A DNA stretch of 64,000 nt from Orientallactaga sibirica (GCA_036365145.1 JAEOAD010002279.1:1732001-1796000), one strand, 5' to 3'; positions 48,808 through 58,830 are shown, numbered from the stretch's first letter. A program made the numbers and translations. Notes: generated by a model from the letters alone, not told the origin.

Positions 48808-49084
48808 CTAATGTTTTTGAAATGAAGTTCCATGACCATTCTCCCTTAACCGTACTCTCTGTTAAGTTCAGTGACTGGGACGAAAATCCAACCTGGAATT
48901 TATTATGGCAAATGACAAGTGTCCATGAGCATGCCTCCATGTGTTTGTGTGTGCGGGTGCACGGGACGCACATGTGCTGGGCGTGTGACAATATCTTTTA
49001 CAGATATTCCCTCACCCACAGTCTTTCTATGCAGTTTTCCATTCTACTGTATTCATCCTTTATTCAGTCCCTTTTTATAGATGT

Positions 49085-49347
49085 TTTAAATGTTTATTTA
49101 TTGATTTATTTTGAGAGAGACACAGAGAGAGGGAGATGGAGAGAGAGGAAGAGGCAGAGAATGGGTGCTCCAGGGCCTCTCAGCCGCTGTGAACGAAGTC
49201 CAGACGCATGCGCCCCCTTGTGGGCAATCGCGGCATTGCGCGCTTGCATCACTTTACATCTGGCTAAACGTGGGACCTGGAGATTCCAATGAGAGTTCTC
49301 AGGCCACTCAGGCAGGTGCCTTAACGGCTAAGCCATCTCCCCAGCCC
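49085..49347 (-). repeat. tRNA-headed SINE, type B variant
   Basis: Core gcgcccccttgtgggc near 49,209; head ends gccatctccccagcccc. Confidence 0.9.
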
Positions 49348-49547
49348 CGCCTCACTTTTTCGCAAGGGAATGTTTTCTTGTTGGCTTCGGTTTCCTTTCA
49401 GTAAAATGTGAGCCTGACAGATAGGCTCTGACGTCTGTGCCGCCAGCGACAGCTGGGAGAGCAACCGTAACAGGGCATAAATGAACTGGACTAGGAGCTT
49501 CTTGTCCACAGAGATTACTTCTAGCCTTGTGGCTTAGAGTATGTTAG

Positions 49548-49624
49548 TATGGTATTGGAGATTGAACTCAGACCCTCACACATGCTAGGCAAGTGCTCTA
49601 CCACTGAGCTGTATCCCCAGCCCC
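49548..49624 (-). repeat. ID-type element
   Basis: The reverse strand reads ggggctggggatacagctca, then gtggtagagcacttgcctag, the BC1/ID tRNA-Ala-like sequence common to rodents. Confidence 0.85.
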
Positions 49625-49726
49625 TAAATATGTTAAATTTTCAATACATTGTCTAGAGTGGAGTTGACTTAGCAATGTCTGTTCTACAATGTGTGTGTTC
49701 ACTGCAAGTGCTTTGTATTCTTTTTT

Positions 49727-49891
49727 GCTTTTGTTTGTTTGTTTTTGGTTTTTCGAGGTAGGGTTTCACTCTAGTCCAGGCTGACCTGGAATTTACTATG
49801 TAGTCTCAGGGTGGCCTCGAACTCATGGCGATCCTCCTACCTCTGCCTCCCAAGTGCTGGGATTAAAGGCGTGTGCCACCACACCCAGCTT
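49727..49891 (-). repeat. B1-like SINE
   Basis: Reverse, with (TTTG)n tail complement. Confidence 0.93.
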
Positions 49892-49937
49892 GTAGTCTTT
49901 TTAATATTGTGTTTTTTATTTAACTTATCTATTCATT

Positions 49938-50097
49938 AGAGAGAATTTATTCATTTATTTATGAGAGAGAATGGGCACACTTAGGCCTCTAGCAAACCAA
50001 TTCCAGATGCGCGCGCCACCCTGTGCATATGGATTAGTGGGTTTTGGGGCGTCAAACTTGGGTCCTTAGGCTTTGCAGCGAAGTCATCTCTCCAGCC
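49938..50097 (-). repeat. tRNA-headed SINE, shortened
   Basis: Body internally deleted; head gtcatctctccagccc. Confidence 0.85.
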
Positions 50098-50101
50098 CTG
50101 T

Positions 50102-50355
50102 ATTCTTTTTGTTTGTTTGTTTGTTTGTTTGTTTGTTTGTTTGTTTTTGTTTGTTTTCAAGCCCAGGGGTCTCACTCACTCTAGCCCAGGCTGACCTGGA
50201 ACTCGATCCTCCACCTAGTCCCAGGCTGGCCTCACCAACTCTTTTTTTTTTTTTTTTTTTTGGTTTTCCTCCCACCTCTGCCTCCCTGGAATTAACTATG
50301 TAGTCTCAGGGTACTGAGATGAAAGTGCTGGGATTGCGCCACCACGCCAGGCTTG
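50102..50355 (-). repeat. B1-like SINE with (GTTT)n and rearranged body
   Basis: (GTTT)n at 50,107-50,158; a second T run at 50,241-50,262 interrupts the body, so this may be one B1 inserted in another. Confidence 0.8.
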
Positions 50356-51371
50356 TATTCTTGAAGGAGCGTTTATTGAGTCGCTGACTGGCTGGCTGCA
50401 AGACCCACATGTGCAGATACTAATGACGATCTCACTGGGTTCCAGGCAGCACACGGAACTGCCTGGGTGATGCTGAGCCCACCCTTGTGAGGTGACCTCT
50501 TTCCAGTGTCACCACGAGAAAGCATTGGGGGACGGTGGTTCCAGTGACATAACAACAGAAGCCTTTCTTTGGCAATTCCTGGTTGCGTGGGATCCAGTTC
50601 TGTGAATGGCACATGCTCTGTGAAAATGCTCAATCTGGTCCCCTTGTGACACTCCTCGTGTTCCCTCACTGGAGTTTATCTTCTCCAGTTTCTCTAAACC
50701 TCATGTTCTGGGTCAGGGAAGGGGCCACCTGCAGAGCCCTATAGCTGGCTCATGGTGGGCACTCGGGAGGACTTTATTTCTTACCAAATTTGCCCCTTGA
50801 AACAGATGCAGAAAAGCATGAAATGGGAAATGAATTGCTAACTTTGTCAAATCTGCCTCCTGGAGACCTTCATGAGGCAGGGAGCGAGCTGCTGTCAGAT
50901 CCAGCAGGCAAAAGCTGCTGGCTGCTTTTCCCTTTGCTGCGACATCCCTCCATGCATGACTGTCTCTGCTTTGTCCCATGTTTGTCCCCGAGCCTCTGCT
51001 GTGCCACTTGGTCTCAGCTCCATCCTTGTAGCCAGGGAAAGGGGGGTGGACACTGAGGCATGCCCTGCTCCTGCACAAGGAAAAGTGGGCTGAGACCTTG
51101 TCTGCCTGCTGCTGACGGGAGGGAGCTGATTTCACATTGCTGCGTTTCTCATTCACTCCCTTCACCAAGTCCTGCCAAATCTTGTTAGGAGTTTGTGACA
51201 ACTCTCTTGAGTTTTGGCTAATGTGGAACTAGAATAATTGAGCTTTCAAAGAAGAAAGGAGAGAGGAAGAGGTGGAAATAGTTAACTGAAGGCTTTTGGG
51301 AACCACTCCCCCTGGGTTTCTGGTTTTCGGGGTGGGTGTGTCTGCTCTGTCCAAAGCCATTCAAAAGCAAA
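50356..51371. other. 1-kb SINE-free intron interval
   Basis: Unique-looking. The 162-codon minus frame at 50,713-51,201 shows no known domain and overlaps other frames. Confidence 0.5.
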
Positions 51372-51540
51372 GCCAGCAAACGCCTTAACCCCGAAACCAG
51401 CTCTCCAGCCCAGTTCCCCAGGACCCACATAAGCCAGATTTACAAGGGGCTCACACATCTGGAGTTAGTTTGCAGTGGCTGGAAACCCTGGTGTGTCCAT
51501 TCTCTCGCTCTCTCTCAAAATAATAAATAAATAAACAACT
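51372..51540 (+). repeat. Rearranged SINE: reverse head joined to sense body
   Basis: 51,378-51,410 reads as the head on the minus strand (accagctctccagccc), then 51,411-51,540 is a sense type A body with CT run and tail. Confidence 0.75.
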
Positions 51541-51546
51541 ATTTCA

Positions 51547-51755
51547 GGGGCTGGAGGGATGGCTGAGCAGTTAAGGTGTTTGCCTACAAAGCCAAAGGAC
51601 CCAGGTTCCATTCCCTAGGGCCCACGTTAGCCAGATGCACAAGGGGGCACACACACCTGGAGTTCATTTTCAGTGGCTGGAGGCCCTGGCACGCTCATTC
51701 TCTCTCTCTCTCCCCCTCTTTCTCAGTCAAATAAATACATAAATAAAAATATTTT
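51547..51755 (+). repeat. tRNA-headed SINE, type A
   Basis: Sense copy. Confidence 0.92.
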
Positions 51756-51876
51756 GGGCTGGAGAGATGGCTTAGCGGTTAAGGTGCCTGCCTCCTAAGC
51801 CTAAGAACGCTGGTTCCTATCTCCAGTGGTTCCAATCTCCAGGTCCCACGTTTAGCCAGATGCACAGTGACACATT
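51756..51876 (+). repeat. tRNA-headed SINE, type B, 3' part lost
   Basis: Breaks off after agccagatgcacagtgacac, shortly before the first arm of the inverted duplication. Confidence 0.85.
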
Positions 51877-51888
51877 AGCCACGGTTGT

Positions 51889-52036
51889 TAGTTGCTGGAG
51901 CGACAAGGCTGTGATGTACGTACACGTACGTACACGGTCCTTGTTCTCCATAAACTCAGAGCACAGCCAGGATGTGTGGTCTGTGTGGCTTGGGGTGGAC
52001 AGGAGTGTGGGTCAGGAAGGACTCAGAGCTCCTGGA
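51889..52036 (+). repeat. Inverted duplication, arm 1
   Basis: 148 nt matching the reverse complement of 52,873-53,019 with about three differences. Confidence 0.95.
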
Positions 52037-52080
52037 AGCTGGGGATATGGCTTAGTGGATATAGCATTTGCTGCTCAAAA
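52037..52080 (+). repeat. SINE head fragment
   Basis: agctggggatatggcttagt then a short remainder; it directly follows arm 1. Confidence 0.6.
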
Positions 52081-52099
52081 GTAAACACAAAAGAGGGGG

Positions 52100-52290
52100 T
52101 GCTGGAGAGATGGCTTAGCAGTTAAGGCATTTGCCTGTGAAGCATAAGAAGCCAGGTTCGATTCCCCAGGACCCACGGAAGCCAGATGCACAGGGTGGTG
52201 CACGCTTCTGGAGTTCTTTTGCAGCGGCTAGAGGCCCTTCTTTCTTTATCTGCTTCTATCCCTCCCCGCCCCAATAAGTAAATACTTTTT
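52100..52290 (+). repeat. tRNA-headed SINE, type A
   Basis: Sense copy with a reduced CT run. Confidence 0.9.
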
Positions 52291-52298
52291 TATTTTTT

Positions 52299-52459
52299 AA
52301 TTTTTTTATTTTTTTGGTTTTTCGAGGTAGGGTTTCACTCTGGTCCAGGCTGACCTGGAATTAACTATGTAGTCTCAGGGTGGCCTTGAACTCTCAGTGA
52401 TCCTCCTACCTCTGCCTCCCGAGTGCTGGGATTAAAGGCGTGCGCCACCACGCCCGGCT
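52299..52459 (-). repeat. B1-like SINE
   Basis: Reverse copy next to the preceding SINE tail. Confidence 0.93.
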
Positions 52460-52872
52460 TTTTTTTTATTTTTTAAAAGAACATTCCATCATTAGATTAC
52501 AGTGCTATCACATAGAGGATGCACTCATCAAGACAGTCATTTCTCTTCCCATCTCAGCCCAGGAAGCCTTCTCGTTCAGTCGCCAAGCGCAGTCCCCACT
52601 CCCCCTGGCTGTTTCCTCTTTGCTGAAGTGATGCAGGCCTAAGCTACTATCGCCCCTGAGGGGATCAGGTGTCATTAGCATGGGCCCGGCTTGCTAGATG
52701 GTGCACTTGGGGACAGTAACTTGCAGCCGGCACTCAGAATCACTAGGTGTCCTTAATAGTATCCACCTGCATGTAATTACAAATCACTTACGTTAATCCA
52801 TCTCCCCCGGGCCCTCGATATGGCTGACTCAATCGGTTCCATTGCTGCCGTGGTCTAAATTCCCAGTTTAGA

Positions 52873-53019
52873 TCCAGGAGCTCTGAGTCCTTCCTGACCC
52901 ACACTCCTGTCCACCCCAAGCCACAAAGACCACACATCCTGGCTGTGCTCTGAGTTTATGAGAACAAGGACCGTGTACGTACGTGTACGTACATCACAGC
53001 CTTGTCTCTCCAGCAACTA
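52873..53019 (-). repeat. Inverted duplication, arm 2
   Basis: 147 nt, probably the source copy because it continues smoothly into neighbouring old, MIR-like sequence. It contains alternating gtacgtac motifs (52,975-52,992). Confidence 0.95.
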
Positions 53020-53065
53020 GGTGCTGGCATATGGGAAGCGCCCCAGTGAATGTTTATGGAAGAAA
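53010..53065 (+). repeat. MIR-like 3' end
   Basis: ctaggtgctggcatatggga then cagtgaatgtttatgg resembles the MIR tail. Confidence 0.4.
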
Positions 53066-53532
53066 TTAATTAACCCATTTCCTGATCAATCAAGACGCCT
53101 TTGGTTTTTCCCAGTAGGATGATCAGTGATTATTCTTAAGAGGAGTAGATTTCCCCGCCCCAGCACAGCCATTTGCAAATCTCGTAGGACAGGCATAATC
53201 TGATTCTCAGAGGCTGGGGCTCAGGTCTTTGGGAATTTTGCACAAGGTTCCCCCACCCCGCCCCCAAGAATTGTGCTGTGAAGCCCAGGATTGTAGAGTG
53301 AACCGTGCAAAGTTCCGGACTTGGCACCAAATATAGGATTTCATCCTTTTGATATTTGTATCCCAGCTCCCCTCATCCATGGTTGTTTTTGGGTGCAAGA
53401 GTCACACCCACTGGCCTGGCTGGTTATGTCCCTCCTTTACAGAGCTATACGTGTCCTTACTAAAAAAGACCATAGGAAGAGAAAGTGCCTGTGGGAACCT
53501 CACTCCAATGCCTTCATAAAGAGTCAGGGTAG

Positions 53533-54004
53533 CTAGGGGCTGGAGGGATGGCACAGCAGTTAAGGCATTTGCTTGCAAAGCCAAAGGACCCAGGTTCGAT
53601 TCCTCTGGACCCACATTAGTCAGTTGCACAAGGTGGCGCATGCGTCTGGAGTTCGTTTGCAGTGGCTGGAGGATCTGGCATGCCTATTCTCTGTCTCAAA
53701 TAAATAAATTAATTAAATTTTTTTTTTTTTTTTTTTGGTTTTTCGTGGTAGGGTCTCACTCTGGCCCAGGCTGACCTGGAATTAACTATGTAGTCTCAGG
53801 GTGGCCTTGAACTCAAGGCAATCCTCCTACCTCTGCCTCCCGAGTGCTGGGATTAAAGGCGTGCGCCACCACGCCCAGCTAATTAAATATTTTTTAATTA
53901 TTATTTTTTATTGACTTTTATTCTTACATACCAAAAAAACCCCACCTGATATTTCTCTCCCCTCCCCCATTCCACTTTTAAATATTTTTTTTAAATGTTA
54001 AAAA
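53533..54004 (+). repeat. Nested retroelements: type A SINE, reverse B1, L1-type end
   Basis: A type A SINE (53,537-53,718) whose tail contains a reverse B1 (53,719-53,879, flanked by aattaaat) and then a reverse, C-rich L1-type 3' end (about 53,905-53,980). The whole is bracketed by aaagagtcagggtag at 53,518 and 54,005. Confidence 0.85.
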
Positions 54005-54019
54005 AAAGAGTCAGGGTAG

Positions 54020-54071
54020 TTAGAGTGAGACCCTACCTCAAAAAACCAAAAATAAAAAAATAAAAAAAGAG
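54020..54071 (+). repeat. 5'-truncated B1 tail
   Basis: tagagtgagaccctacctca plus A-rich tail; followed by a third copy of agagtcagggtag at 54,072-54,084. Confidence 0.85.
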
Positions 54072-54084
54072 AGAGTCAGGGTAG

Positions 54085-55748
54085 AACTGTATTGAAAAAA
54101 AAAAAAAACGCAAGAGGACATTTTGTCTTAAATTCTCTCACTGGACGCTAAGGTTGTCAGTATATTTGACCTGGTTGAATTTTTAAAGACAAATTACAAA
54201 ACTCCATGCATGCTGAGAAAATAGCTCATAAGAAAAGCCCTTCCTACTGAGATATTGAACTGACACCTACGTGTGGGTAAAGCAAGTATCGCAGATGTGG
54301 GAGACCAGGGAATGGATTCTAGACTCGGCCCATAGTTCTCTGCTGGGAAAGGGGCTGGGCTAGAAGGATATTCCCCCTGGCTGGCTGGAGTGTGCTGGAT
54401 CCCATCAAGAGTCTCCCCAGAGAGGAAAAAAGATCCTGGAACAGTAACCTAGTCAGACAGTAAGTTGGCAGAAGGTTCCAGACTGTCATTAGGAGGTAAC
54501 ACACAGAGTCAGGAACGGACTGAAAGGATTTCTTTCTTGTTCCAGACGGACTTTCATCTCAGCTTCAGCACTTTAAAAGAAGGCAGGCAGTAGCATGCGA
54601 ACAGCTGTGATTCACTGAGCGATAACTTTATGCCCAGCAGCAGACAAGACTGCACACACATTTCAGTAAACATTTCAGGGGATGTTGCTGTTATCAGACC
54701 CACCTAAAACTCCAGGAAGCTAGTGGAGGCTAGTTGACATCCAGGGTCACATGACCGGAAAGTGGCATGATCTGGACTTGATGAACAGCTACGTGACTCC
54801 AAAGAGATGCACCTAAACCAAGAGTTGTCTGAATTTATAAAAATCTCCCCAGTGCACATCATTCTTGTGCTTCACTAAAGGCCGCCTCTTCTGTCACCGG
54901 GAGGGTGACAAAGCGCACGCCAATGCTGGGGATCCTTCCACTTTTTCATTATGTGGGACATGGTGAGGCTTTTATGAGACGCCACAACAGGCTGTTTTTT
55001 AAATTTATTTAATTCATCCATCATGCTTCGTAGCCATTTGCTTTTATATATATATAAAACGCAAGAGGGCATATATATATATATATATATCAGATGTAAC
55101 GAGATTCTGGACACTAAAAAATGTTTTTATTAAAAGTTATGACCCAGAGCTAGGTGGTAGGGTCCCTGCCATAAATCCCTAGGAGTGTGTCAATTTATAA
55201 GGGACGTAGCGACATAACCTTAACCTTCTGGGCCACACCATAGATTACAGGATCACTTAGACTGGCACTGTCTTACCATAGCTCCACTCCTCTGGTTAAA
55301 TAATAATAATAACTGATGTCCCAGTGCCTGGTGGAGACAGATGACTGGTGGCAGGGTTTGTTGGTGGCTGTTTGGGATGGTGACGGTCTTGGACACACTG
55401 TTTCGTCCTGTAGCTGGGGTTGAGAGAACAGTGAAGTGAGAGTTTCCCCATTCTTCCACTGCCAAATCCAAGCCCTTCTCAAACCAAGGGAAGCAGTGCA
55501 GCCCCTTCTGCTTAGGCATACCAATGCCATTGGAATACCAGCATCCAAAACTGTGCCCTAGCACTACTCTGCTTGGAAAATATCCAAAGAATAATTAGCT
55601 CATAGGCAAAGGCCAAAAATATAGTCATTAAAATGTGCCTCTATGTTGGACAGGATGTGTTAACTGTATTATGTAATATAGACAGTAAAATTAAAAGTGA
55701 AGAGAACAGTTAGGGCCAGCTGCCAGACACGTAAAAAAAATTGTGTGT
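54085..55748. other. 1.7-kb SINE-free intron interval
   Basis: MIR-like at about 54,650-54,780 (catccagggtcacatgaccg). (AT)n at 55,046-55,055 and 55,070-55,090. No exon recognised. Confidence 0.5.
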
Positions 55749-55985
55749 GAGAGCTAGAGAGATGGCTTAGCGGTGAAGGCGCTTGCCTGCGAAGCTTAAG
55801 GAGCCACGTTCGACTCTCCAGATCCCACGTGAGCCAGACGCACAAAGGAGAGGCAAGCGCAAGGTTGCACATGCCCACTAGGTGGCGCAAGTGTCTGGAG
55901 TTCAATTTCAGTGGCGGAGGCCATGGCGCACCAATTCTTTCTCTCTATGTCTCTCTCTCTCTCTCTCTAAAATAAAAAAAGTAAT
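55749..55985 (+). repeat. tRNA-headed SINE, type C
   Basis: Carries an intact CTCF-like core ccactaggtggcgc at 55,875-55,888. Confidence 0.9.
55875..55888 (+). promoter_or_regulatory. CTCF-like core in a type C SINE
   Basis: Identical 14-mer to 1845-1858; it lies 1.46 kb upstream of alternative exon 7b. Confidence 0.5.
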
Positions 55986-55999
55986 CTTTAGAAAAAAAT

Positions 56000-56024
56000 T
56001 GTGTGTGTGTGTGTGTGTGTGTGT
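56000..56024 (+). repeat. (TG)n microsatellite
   Basis: About twelve units. Confidence 0.9.
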
Positions 56025-56573
56025 AATTGTGTATGTGGGAGTGCTCCACAGCACACATGTGGAGGTCAGAAAACAACCTTTGTTTTAAGACAGAGTCTGT
56101 CCTGGTGTTTGGCCACTGTGTCTGCACCAGTCTAGCTTGGCCTGGAAGCTTCCAGATTCTTCTAGCTGTACCTCCTATTGATATAGGCACAGATGTGTGC
56201 ACCACTTTGCAATCAGCTTTACATGGGACCTGGAGAACTGAACTCGCTGCTATCCCCATCCCACCCCTGGCTGGGCCAGTCGGTTTTTAAGATCTGCATT
56301 TTAAGCAGTGCTATGCACTAGAACCCCCAGGGAGCTGCTTGGTCACTGAGGAATGAATGAAGACCATGCATGGTTGATTCCAGCAGCATGGGTGCAGCTG
56401 AGCTGCTGAGGGCTTCTCAGAGAAGGATGCTGGACTTTGTGAAGTGGCATTCAGCTGGGCAAAAAAAAAAAAAAAAACCATCCTGGAAAAACTAGCTCAT
56501 AATGATGTGTATATATGAAAATGTCACAATGAAACCTGTTACTTAATAAACTAATGAAATAGGTAAGTGACAG

Positions 56574-56797
56574 GGGCTGGAGAGTTGGCTCAGCAGGTAA
56601 CACTTTTGCCTGCAAAGCGTAATGACATGAATTCAGTTCCCTGGTGCCCATGTGAAGCCAGACGCACGAGGTGGCACATGCATCTGGAGTTTGTTTGCAG
56701 TGACTAGAGGCCCTGGCGAGCCCATTGTCTCTCTCTTCCTCTCTCCCTCTCCCTCTCTGTCTTTCTCTGTTTGCAAATAAATAAATAAGGTAGGTGA
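56574..56797 (+). repeat. tRNA-headed SINE, type A
   Basis: Older sense copy (ggctcagcaggtaacac). Confidence 0.88.
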
Positions 56798-56914
56798 ACT
56801 TGGTGGCACCTCTTCCTTTTAGATGAAAGACATCAGGTGTGAAACGTGTTGACTGAGTGACGTGCGTCATCACAGAAAGATGGACTTGAAGTGTGGAGAC
56901 TTTCTTTCTGTTTT

Positions 56915-57126
56915 TGAAAAACAGAGAGAGAGAGAGAGAGGGCATGCCAGTGACCTCTCAGCACTGTGAATGAACTCCAGATGCATGCGCCCCCTTGTGG
57001 GAAAGTAGAGCATTGCACCCTTGCATCACCTTTTACATCTGGCTCAACGTGGGGCCTAGAGAATTGCATGGGCATTCTTAGGCTTTGCAGGCAGGCGCCT
57101 TCACCGTGAAGCCATCTCTCCAGCCC
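56915..57126 (-). repeat. tRNA-headed SINE, type B
   Basis: Reverse copy ending 224 nt before exon 7b; agtgt(g/a)gagactttct flanks both ends. Confidence 0.9.
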
Positions 57127-57286
57127 AAGTGTAGAGACTTTCTCTCACTGTACCTCTTAATTAGGCCCGTGTTTGATCACCAGGCAATGCTAGGTACGTA
57201 TTCCAGGATTTTCACAGCACGTCACACACAGCTCCCACCTGCAGCAACTTCGGAAGCGTAAAGCACAGGTACCGTCAACAGGAAAC

Positions 57287-57344
57287 TCATCAATCCATGT
57301 CATTGTGTGTCATTCATGCCATCCTCATCCATCATCCCTTCCAC
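57287..57344 (+). promoter_or_regulatory. YCAY cluster upstream of exon 7b (candidate Nova sites)
   Basis: Ten YCAY tetramers (at 57,287, 57,295, 57,300, 57,310, 57,314, 57,319, 57,325, 57,329, 57,332 and 57,341) overlap the polypyrimidine tract and 3' splice site region of exon 7b. Nova proteins bind YCAY clusters, and clusters just upstream of an exon usually cause skipping. This agrees with the reported Nova2 repression of this Dab1 insert in mouse. Confidence 0.75.
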
Positions 57345-57350
57345 TTGCAG

Positions 57351-57401
57351 AACAGCCAGCCGCTGGAGGATTTTGAAGCGCGCTTTGCTGTGGCTAAGCC
57401 G
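57351..57401 (+). CDS. Dab1: Dab1 alternative exon 7b (also called 9B)
   Basis: 51 nt, 17 codons, phase 0/0: NSQPLEDFEARFAVAKP. Acceptor ccacttgcag, donor ccg|gtaaga. With the following exon it forms the optional 33-residue insert known from Dab1 variants that include 7b/7c. Nova2 is reported to repress inclusion of this insert in mouse brain, and ten YCAY tetramers lie in the 58 nt ending at the acceptor. The stop-free frame, correct splice sites and match to known variants make it real; when it is included is inference. Confidence 0.92.
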
Positions 57402-57427
57402 GTAAGATGACAGGGGCCTGGTGTGGT

Positions 57428-57478
57428 TCACTCCTTCATGTCATTGCCCCCATTACTCATTCCATGTTCATCAATCAT
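57428..57478 (+). promoter_or_regulatory. YCAY cluster between exons 7b and 7c (candidate Nova sites)
   Basis: Eight YCAY tetramers (57,428, 57,436, 57,441, 57,450, 57,457, 57,462, 57,468 and 57,475) sit inside the 92-nt intron before exon 7c. The block resembles the upstream cluster in sequence and order, so it seems to have been copied together with the exon. Confidence 0.72.
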
Positions 57479-57493
57479 GCCTTCTGGTTGCAG

Positions 57494-57541
57494 AACAGAA
57501 ACCTGCCTGTGGACTTTGATGAACTGCTGGAGGCTACCAAG
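57494..57541 (+). CDS. Dab1: Dab1 alternative exon 7c (also called 9C)
   Basis: 48 nt, 16 codons, phase 0/0: NRNLPVDFDELLEATK. Acceptor tggttgcag, strong donor aag|gtaagt. It is only 92 nt downstream of exon 7b, so the two probably splice as a unit. Its first codon (Asn), the central Asp-Phe followed by an acidic residue, and a Lys at position 16 line up with exon 7b, and the intron sequence before each exon is clearly related, which points to origin by tandem duplication. The insert is acidic and has no tyrosine. Confidence 0.92.
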
Positions 57542-57819
57542 GTAAGTCCTCCAGGACCCTAGGGACGGTCCTTTGTGCTGTTTCACAGGGTGCCCATTAC
57601 AGAGCTTACGGGGGAATGCCTGGAGGTGGCCCCGCGCTGTGAAGTCCCACAGTATACGCACACAAGCGTGTGCTTGCAAGCCAGAGTGTGTAGGGGAATG
57701 GGTGGTACCCATCTGTGTCATGCAACCAACACACGTTAGCCTTCTGACACATGCTGAAGGAGTAAGAGAGAGGAAGACCCAACCTGTGGCCTGCCCAAGT
57801 TCAAGGTGTGACCTACTCC

Positions 57820-57995
57820 ATCATTGGATAGGATAAGAGAAGGCAGGGCCAGGCAGGTCAGGATAGGGTAAGTTTGAGCTAGGCTCGGTAGGAATGGGAA
57901 GGGGGGACAGGGCAGGGCTTGGTTGGATTAATGAGGATAGGATAAGATAAGTTTGAGGTTGGTAGGGTAGGGCCGAGCAGGGCAGGGTAGCCCCA
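57820..57995 (+). repeat. G-rich degenerate tandem repeat
   Basis: Recurring ggata, gggta and cagggc units; taagtttgag occurs twice (57,870 and 57,947). It lies 280 nt downstream of exon 7c. Confidence 0.6.
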
Positions 57996-58396
57996 TGCAT
58001 CCTGTCACAGCATAGTGCGGTCAGTGTAGTGTAGCGTCTGTAATGCAAAATTCAAACACCGGGGCTCACAGACAGGCGAGGCTGCTATTTGTAGGTATAT
58101 AGCCGAGGACAGAAGTCCTGGTTGGTAGCCAGTGTTTGTTCGGATCAGCCAGTGCACAAACCGGTGGATATTGTCACCTCAGAATATGTAGGACAGGGAT
58201 TGTCAACACGGGCAGCCAGCTAGTGTTACCAGGAGAGCTTTCAACGTTCCAGTGACTAGGCTGTGCCTCGAACTCAGTAATTTAGCAGCTCTGGGGGTGG
58301 AGCCAGGGGTCAGGATTCCCCCCCGCCCGTACTTGCATGGTACCTCCAAAACAGGGTGCAGACTGAGGACAAGACACTGCCAAGACAATAACAAAA

Positions 58397-58580
58397 TGGG
58401 GCTGTAGAGATTGCTCACTGGTTAAGGCGCTTGCCTGCAAAGCCAAAGGATCTAGGTTCGATTTTCCAGGACCCACGTAAGCCAGATGCACAAGGTGGTA
58501 CATGCATCTGGGGTTCATTTGCAGGGCTGATGGCTTTGGCATGCCCATTCTCTCTCTCTCCCTTGTCTCTCAAAAACAAA
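58397..58580 (+). repeat. tRNA-headed SINE, type A
   Basis: Sense copy. Confidence 0.9.
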
Positions 58581-58588
58581 GAAAGCTT

Positions 58589-58830
58589 GAGCTGGAGAGA
58601 TAGCTTAGTGGTTAAGGTTCCTGCCTGCCAAGCCTAAGAATGCCCATTCAATTCTCCAGGTCCCACGTTTAGCCTGACGCAAGGGCGCAATGCCGCAGTT
58701 GCCCACAAGGGGGCGCACGTGCCTGGAGTTCATTCACAGTGGCTGAGAGGCTGCTGGTGCGCTCATTCTCTCTCTCTCTCTCTCTGCCTCTTCCGCTCTG
58801 TCTCTGTCTCTCTCAAATAATAATTTTAAA
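58589..58830 (+). repeat. tRNA-headed SINE, type B variant
   Basis: Body partly deleted; contains gcccacaagggggcgcacg at about 58,700. Confidence 0.88.

Larger units (their letters stand above)
57296..57579 (+). repeat. Ancient tandem duplication containing exons 7b and 7c
   Basis: Both units start catgtcattg (57,296 and 57,437), continue with related cat-rich intron, end ttgcag|aacag at the acceptor, encode an exon with a central DF(E/D), and are followed by gtaag and a cagg(g/a)-type stretch. The period is 141-143 bp. Divergence is substantial in the exons, so the event is old. Confidence 0.7.

Noticed and set aside
50713..51201. 162-codon minus-strand open frame
   Set aside because: No recognisable domain, no splice or promoter context, and overlapping frames of similar length on the other strand.
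54108..55070. aaaacgcaagagg occurring twice about 950 bp apart
   Set aside because: Similarity ends after about 13 bases; probably chance.
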